DNA of 8,564 nucleotides from Hyphomicrobiales bacterium (GTDB taxonomy: Bacteria > Pseudomonadota > Alphaproteobacteria > Rhizobiales > Xanthobacteraceae): NCBI GenBank assembly GCA_026400425.1, contig JAPLPC010000277.1, positions 1 through 8,564 of the forward strand. The letters are read 5' to 3'. Below, piece after piece: positions 6,103 to 8,564 of this stretch. The position numbers were made by a program, and so were the translations under genes. The notes below the pieces were generated by a model, which was not told the DNA's origin, did no database searches, and worked only from the letters and a program-made list of their open reading frames with translations. Within the stretch, counting starts at the first letter, position 1. Every line of letters begins with the position of its first letter.

Positions 6103-6894
6103 ATGACGACTGCCATTGGATTCATCGGTCTGGGCGTAATGGGCGAGCCGATGTGCCGCAATCTGGCCAAGAAGTCGGGCGTGCCGGTTTACGGCTTCGA
6201 CCGCGCCGATGCGCCGCTCGAACGCCTCGCCGAAGCCGGCGTCAAGCGCGCCACCACATTGGCCGAACTCGCCAAGACCTGCGACGTGATCTTCATGGCG
6301 CTGCCGAGTGGCAAGCATGTCGCTGCGGTCTGCGAGGGCGATGACGGCCTGCTCGCGCATGCCGATGCACGCCACACCATCGTCGATCTCGGCACCTCGC
6401 CGGTGGAAGCCAGCCGCGAACTCGCCAGCGCCTCCGCCGCCATCTTCGCCAAACTTCAGCCGCTGATTGCCACCTTTGCCACGGACATCACCCATTGCGG
6501 TGATGTCGGTGCGGGGCAGGTGGTGAAGATCCTCAACAATATGGTGCTGATGGAAACCGTGGTCGCGCTCAGCGAGGCACTGGAAACCGCCAAGCGCGCC
6601 GGCCTCGATCCGAAAGTGGTGTTCGAGACCCTGGCCAAGGGCTCGGCGGATAGTTTTGCTTTGCGCAATCACGGCATGAAGGCGATGCTGCCAGGCAATT
6701 TCCCGGAGCGTGCTTTCTCGACCGAATATGCCCGCAAGGACATCTCCTATGCGCTCGATCTCGCCCGCTCGGTGAACATCCAGTTGCAGGGCGCGGAACT
6801 CGCCGACAAGATGCTCGGCCAGGCGATTGACGCCGGTGACGGCGATCTCTACTGGCCGGTGATTGCACGCGTCCTCGAGACATCGCGCACCTGA
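6103..6894 (+). CDS. 3-hydroxyisobutyrate-dehydrogenase-like NAD(P)-dependent protein with an internal gap
   Basis: A cytoplasmic beta-hydroxyacid dehydrogenase family member, normally oxidising a 3-hydroxy acid with NAD(P)+. Visible parts: Rossmann loop GFIGLGVMG (6-14), FMALPSG (64-70), DLGTSPVEASRELA (95-108), GDVGAGQVVKILNNM (133-147) holding the expected catalytic Lys142, and the C-terminal ARKDISYALDLA (210-221). The length is 263 aa against about 290-300 for the family. The missing part is precise: after SRELASASAA (104-113) the protein jumps to IFAKLQPLI, losing about 30 residues that normally include the DAPVSGG substrate-binding segment and the following GTL..MVGG strand. The reading frame is intact on both sides. 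The ATG at 6103 is preferred to the one at 6085 because AAGGAAAG (6091-6098) fits it. Cofactor binding may persist while normal catalysis may not. It is an in-operon neighbour of the IclR gene (10-nt gap). Confidence 0.88.
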   Translation: MTTAIGFIGLGVMGEPMCRNLAKKSGVPVYGFDRADAPLERLAEAGVKRATTLAELAKTCDVIFMALPSGKHVAAVCEGDDGLLAHADARHTIVDLGTSPVEASRELASASAAIFAKLQPLIATFATDITHCGDVGAGQVVKILNNMVLMETVVALSEALETAKRAGLDPKVVFETLAKGSADSFALRNHGMKAMLPGNFPERAFSTEYARKDISYALDLARSVNIQLQGAELADKMLGQAIDAGDGDLYWPVIARVLETSRT

Positions 6895-6904
6895 TCGGAC
6901 CACG

Positions 6905-7657
6905 ATGAACAAGCCCGCCAGCAAAGCCAAACCAGATGCGCCGGTGCGTGAAGCCGGTGAGGGCGGTGTCGCCGCCGTCGAGCGGGCGCTGTCCATCGTC
7001 GCCGCGCTGGAGAATGCCGACAAGCCGATGACGCTGGCGGAACTCGCGGTGCGCACCGGCTTCTACAAGAGCACGATCCTGCGGCTTTTGAGCTCGCTGA
7101 TCCCGACCGGCTATGTCACCCGCCTGCCGGACGGCACCTATGATCTCGGCCCCACCGCGTTTCGGCTCGGCGTCGCTTTCACCCGCAAGAATGCGCTCGG
7201 CCATCATGTGGTGCCGGCGCTGCAGGAGCTGGTCGATCGCGGCACCGAGAGCGCATCGTTCCATGTGCGGCAGGACAACGACAACCGCGTCTGTCTCTAT
7301 CGCATCAATTCGCGTCACGCGACGCTGGATCGCGTCGAGGCCGGCCACAGCTACGCGCTGCTGCGCGGTGCCGCCGGCCACATCATTCTCGCTTACGACG
7401 GGGCCGAAGGCGCGCGCTACGATGCCATCCGCGCTGATGGCAACGATGTCTCGCTCGGCGAGCGCGACCCGAGCTGCGCGGCAGTGGCGGCGCCGGTGTT
7501 CGGCCCGCGCGGCATCCTGGTCGGCGTGATTTCGCTGTCGGGGCCGCGCGAGCGGTTCGGCGACAGCCGTATTGCGGAGATGAAGAGCCTGCTGGGTCCC
7601 GTCGCAGCCAAACTCACCGTCAATCTCGGCGGCGAATGGCCGGCATTCACATCCTGA
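6905..7657 (+). CDS. IclR-family transcriptional regulator
   Basis: A 250-residue IclR-type regulator. The N-terminal winged helix-turn-helix runs from about residue 22 to 84: VAAVERALSIVAALE (22-36), LAELAVRTGFYKSTILRLLSSL (44-65) and the wing GYVTRLPDGTYDLGP (69-83). The effector-binding domain follows, with LLRGAAGHIILAY (152-164), GERDPSCAAVAAPVFG (185-200), GILVGVISLSGP (203-214) and RF at 217-218. The ATG at 6905 lies 10 nt after the preceding stop with only a weak GGA site; an in-frame ATG at 6863 would overlap that gene and add residues unlike the family's start. IclR proteins usually sense small carboxylates or aromatic acids and often control the adjacent catabolic operon. This one is inside the operon rather than divergent from it, so it probably acts on the 2397-2574 promoter region and feeds back on its own level. 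The target and effector are inferred. Confidence 0.95.
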   Translation: MNKPASKAKPDAPVREAGEGGVAAVERALSIVAALENADKPMTLAELAVRTGFYKSTILRLLSSLIPTGYVTRLPDGTYDLGPTAFRLGVAFTRKNALGHHVVPALQELVDRGTESASFHVRQDNDNRVCLYRINSRHATLDRVEAGHSYALLRGAAGHIILAYDGAEGARYDAIRADGNDVSLGERDPSCAAVAAPVFGPRGILVGVISLSGPRERFGDSRIAEMKSLLGPVAAKLTVNLGGEWPAFTS

Positions 7658-7674
7658 GAAAGAGCGTCTGATCG

Positions 7675-8564
7675 ATGGCCACGTCCTCATCCATGCCTGA
7701 CGTTCTCGTCATCGGCGGCGGCAGTGCGGCTTTGTGCTCGGCGCTGATGGCGCGCGAGGCGGGCGCGTCGGTGCTGATGCTGGAATCCGCACCGAAAGAA
7801 TGGCGAGGCGGCAATTCCATGCATGTGCGCAATCTGCGCTGCATGCATGACGAGCCGCAGGACGTGCTGGTCGAGGCCTATCCCGAAGAGGAATACTGGC
7901 AGGACCTGCTCAAGGTCACCGGCGGCCTGACCAACGAGCCGCTGGCGCGCATGGTGATCCGCCATTCGTCGCGATGCCGGCCGTGGATGCGCAAGCACGG
8001 CGTGCACTTCCAGCCGCCATTGTCGGGCGCGCTGCATGTGGCGCGCACCAATGCGTTCTTCATGGGCGGCGGCAAGGCGCTGGTGAACGCCTATTATCGC
8101 AGCGCTGAACAACTCGGCGTCGAGATCCGCTACGACTCGCCGGTGAAGAGCCTCGAACTCGAAGACGGCCAGTTCGTCGCCGCCATCACCGAGTCGGGCG
8201 AGCGCATCACCGCGAAAAGCTGCGTGCTCGGCTGCGGCGGTTTCGAGAGCAATCTCGAATGGCAGCGCGAAGCCTGGGGCCAGAACGAGCGCGGTGAGTG
8301 GACCGCGGAAAACTTCCTGATCCGCGGCACCCGCTTCAATCAGGGCGTGCTGCTGAAATTCATGATCGATGCCGGCGCCGACACCATCGGCGATCCCACC
8401 CAGGCGCATTGCGTCGCCATCGATGCCCGCGCGCCGCTCTATGACGGCGGCATCTGCACGCGCATCGATTGCGTGTCGCTCGGCGTCGTCGTCAATCGCG
8501 AGGCCAAGCGCTTCTATGACGAAGGCGAGGATTTCTGGCCGAAGCGCTATGCGATCTGGGGCCG
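7675..8564 (+). CDS. tcuA: FAD-dependent dehydrogenase, TcuA-like (tricarballylate dehydrogenase family), cut by right edge
   Basis: The frame is open from the ATG at 7675 for 296 codons to the window edge. It is a flavoprotein of the succinate dehydrogenase/fumarate reductase flavoprotein type. It shows the FAD-binding DVLVIGGGSAALCSALMARE (9-28), with Glu37 ending the second strand, then EWRGGNSMHVRNLRCMHD (42-59), FFMGGGKALVNAYYRSAE (128-145), VLGCGGFESN (184-193) and VVVNREAKRFYDEG (271-284). These strings strongly resemble TcuA, which in Salmonella oxidises tricarballylate to cis-aconitate and passes electrons to the iron-sulfur membrane protein TcuB. A TcuB-like gene is therefore expected beyond the right edge. 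An in-frame TGA just upstream (7669-7671) fixes 7675 as the earliest start; ATG at 7693 is an alternative. The TcuA name is often spread to paralogues, so tricarballylate is the best guess rather than a proven substrate. It follows the IclR stop by 17 nt. Confidence 0.88.
   Translation, partial: MATSSSMPDVLVIGGGSAALCSALMAREAGASVLMLESAPKEWRGGNSMHVRNLRCMHDEPQDVLVEAYPEEEYWQDLLKVTGGLTNEPLARMVIRHSSRCRPWMRKHGVHFQPPLSGALHVARTNAFFMGGGKALVNAYYRSAEQLGVEIRYDSPVKSLELEDGQFVAAITESGERITAKSCVLGCGGFESNLEWQREAWGQNERGEWTAENFLIRGTRFNQGVLLKFMIDAGADTIGDPTQAHCVAIDARAPLYDGGICTRIDCVSLGVVVNREAKRFYDEGEDFWPKRYAIWG

Noticed and set aside
6420..6460. Frameshift or programmed slippage as the cause of the short dehydrogenase
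   Set aside because: The frame is the same before and after the gap, and the missing block is not present in another frame nearby, so an in-frame absence explains it better.
5944..7690. Two long antisense open frames opposite the dehydrogenase and IclR genes
   Set aside because: They overlap each other and the well-supported sense genes, and their residues look like reverse-complement translation with no motif.
1..8564. CRISPR arrays, tRNA/rRNA genes, insertion sequences, phage genes or attachment sites
   Set aside because: No regularly spaced repeats, transposase or integrase motifs, terminal inverted repeats or tRNA-like cloverleaf were seen.

Overview
The window (8,564 bp, GC-rich, codons strongly biased to G/C in third position) looks like chromosomal DNA of an alphaproteobacterium. 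A Bradyrhizobium/Rhodopseudomonas-type (Nitrobacteraceae) host is the best guess, because the LivK-type binding protein, Bug/TctC-type binding protein, IclR regulator and TcuA-like flavoprotein are of kinds found in many paralogues there. This assignment rests on protein flavour only; there is no rRNA or tRNA in the window.

Layout: (1) 1-476, minus strand: N-terminal part of a LysR-type regulator that runs off the left edge. (2) 477-658: intergenic region with a 16-bp palindrome that may be the LysR operator, and a possible sigma-32-like promoter. (3) 659-916, plus: an 85-residue protein of unknown function. (4) 928-966: a long imperfect hairpin between convergent genes, probably a bidirectional terminator. 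(5) 972-2396, minus: NAD(P)-dependent aldehyde dehydrogenase. (6) 2397-2574: an AT-rich divergent promoter region with a perfect TATAAT and a cluster of GTTCT/AGAAC half-sites, including a 17-bp pseudo-palindrome. (7) 2575-8564, plus: one tightly packed operon of seven genes: TctC/Bug-type binding protein, SCP2-like small protein (TTG start), alpha/beta hydrolase, LivK-type ABC binding protein, 3-hydroxyisobutyrate-dehydrogenase-like protein, IclR regulator, and a TcuA-like FAD dehydrogenase cut by the right edge.

Working model (inference): this is a regulated catabolic cluster. Two periplasmic binding proteins from unrelated transporter families capture carboxylated substrate(s). The alpha/beta hydrolase, perhaps with its translationally coupled SCP2-like partner, cleaves an ester, thioester or C-C bond. 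The divergent aldehyde dehydrogenase and the flavoprotein oxidise the products, and the IclR protein responds to an intermediate. The TcuA-like gene (tricarballylate to cis-aconitate in Salmonella) together with a tricarboxylate-type binding protein points to a tricarboxylate or related polycarboxylate, but neither family fixes the substrate.

The most unusual points are: the dehydrogenase at 6103-6894 lacks about 30 residues in frame, exactly where the family's substrate-binding DAPVSGG segment should be; the half-site cluster in the divergent promoter; the coupled SCP2-like/hydrolase pair; and a perfect 13-bp hairpin inside the operon.
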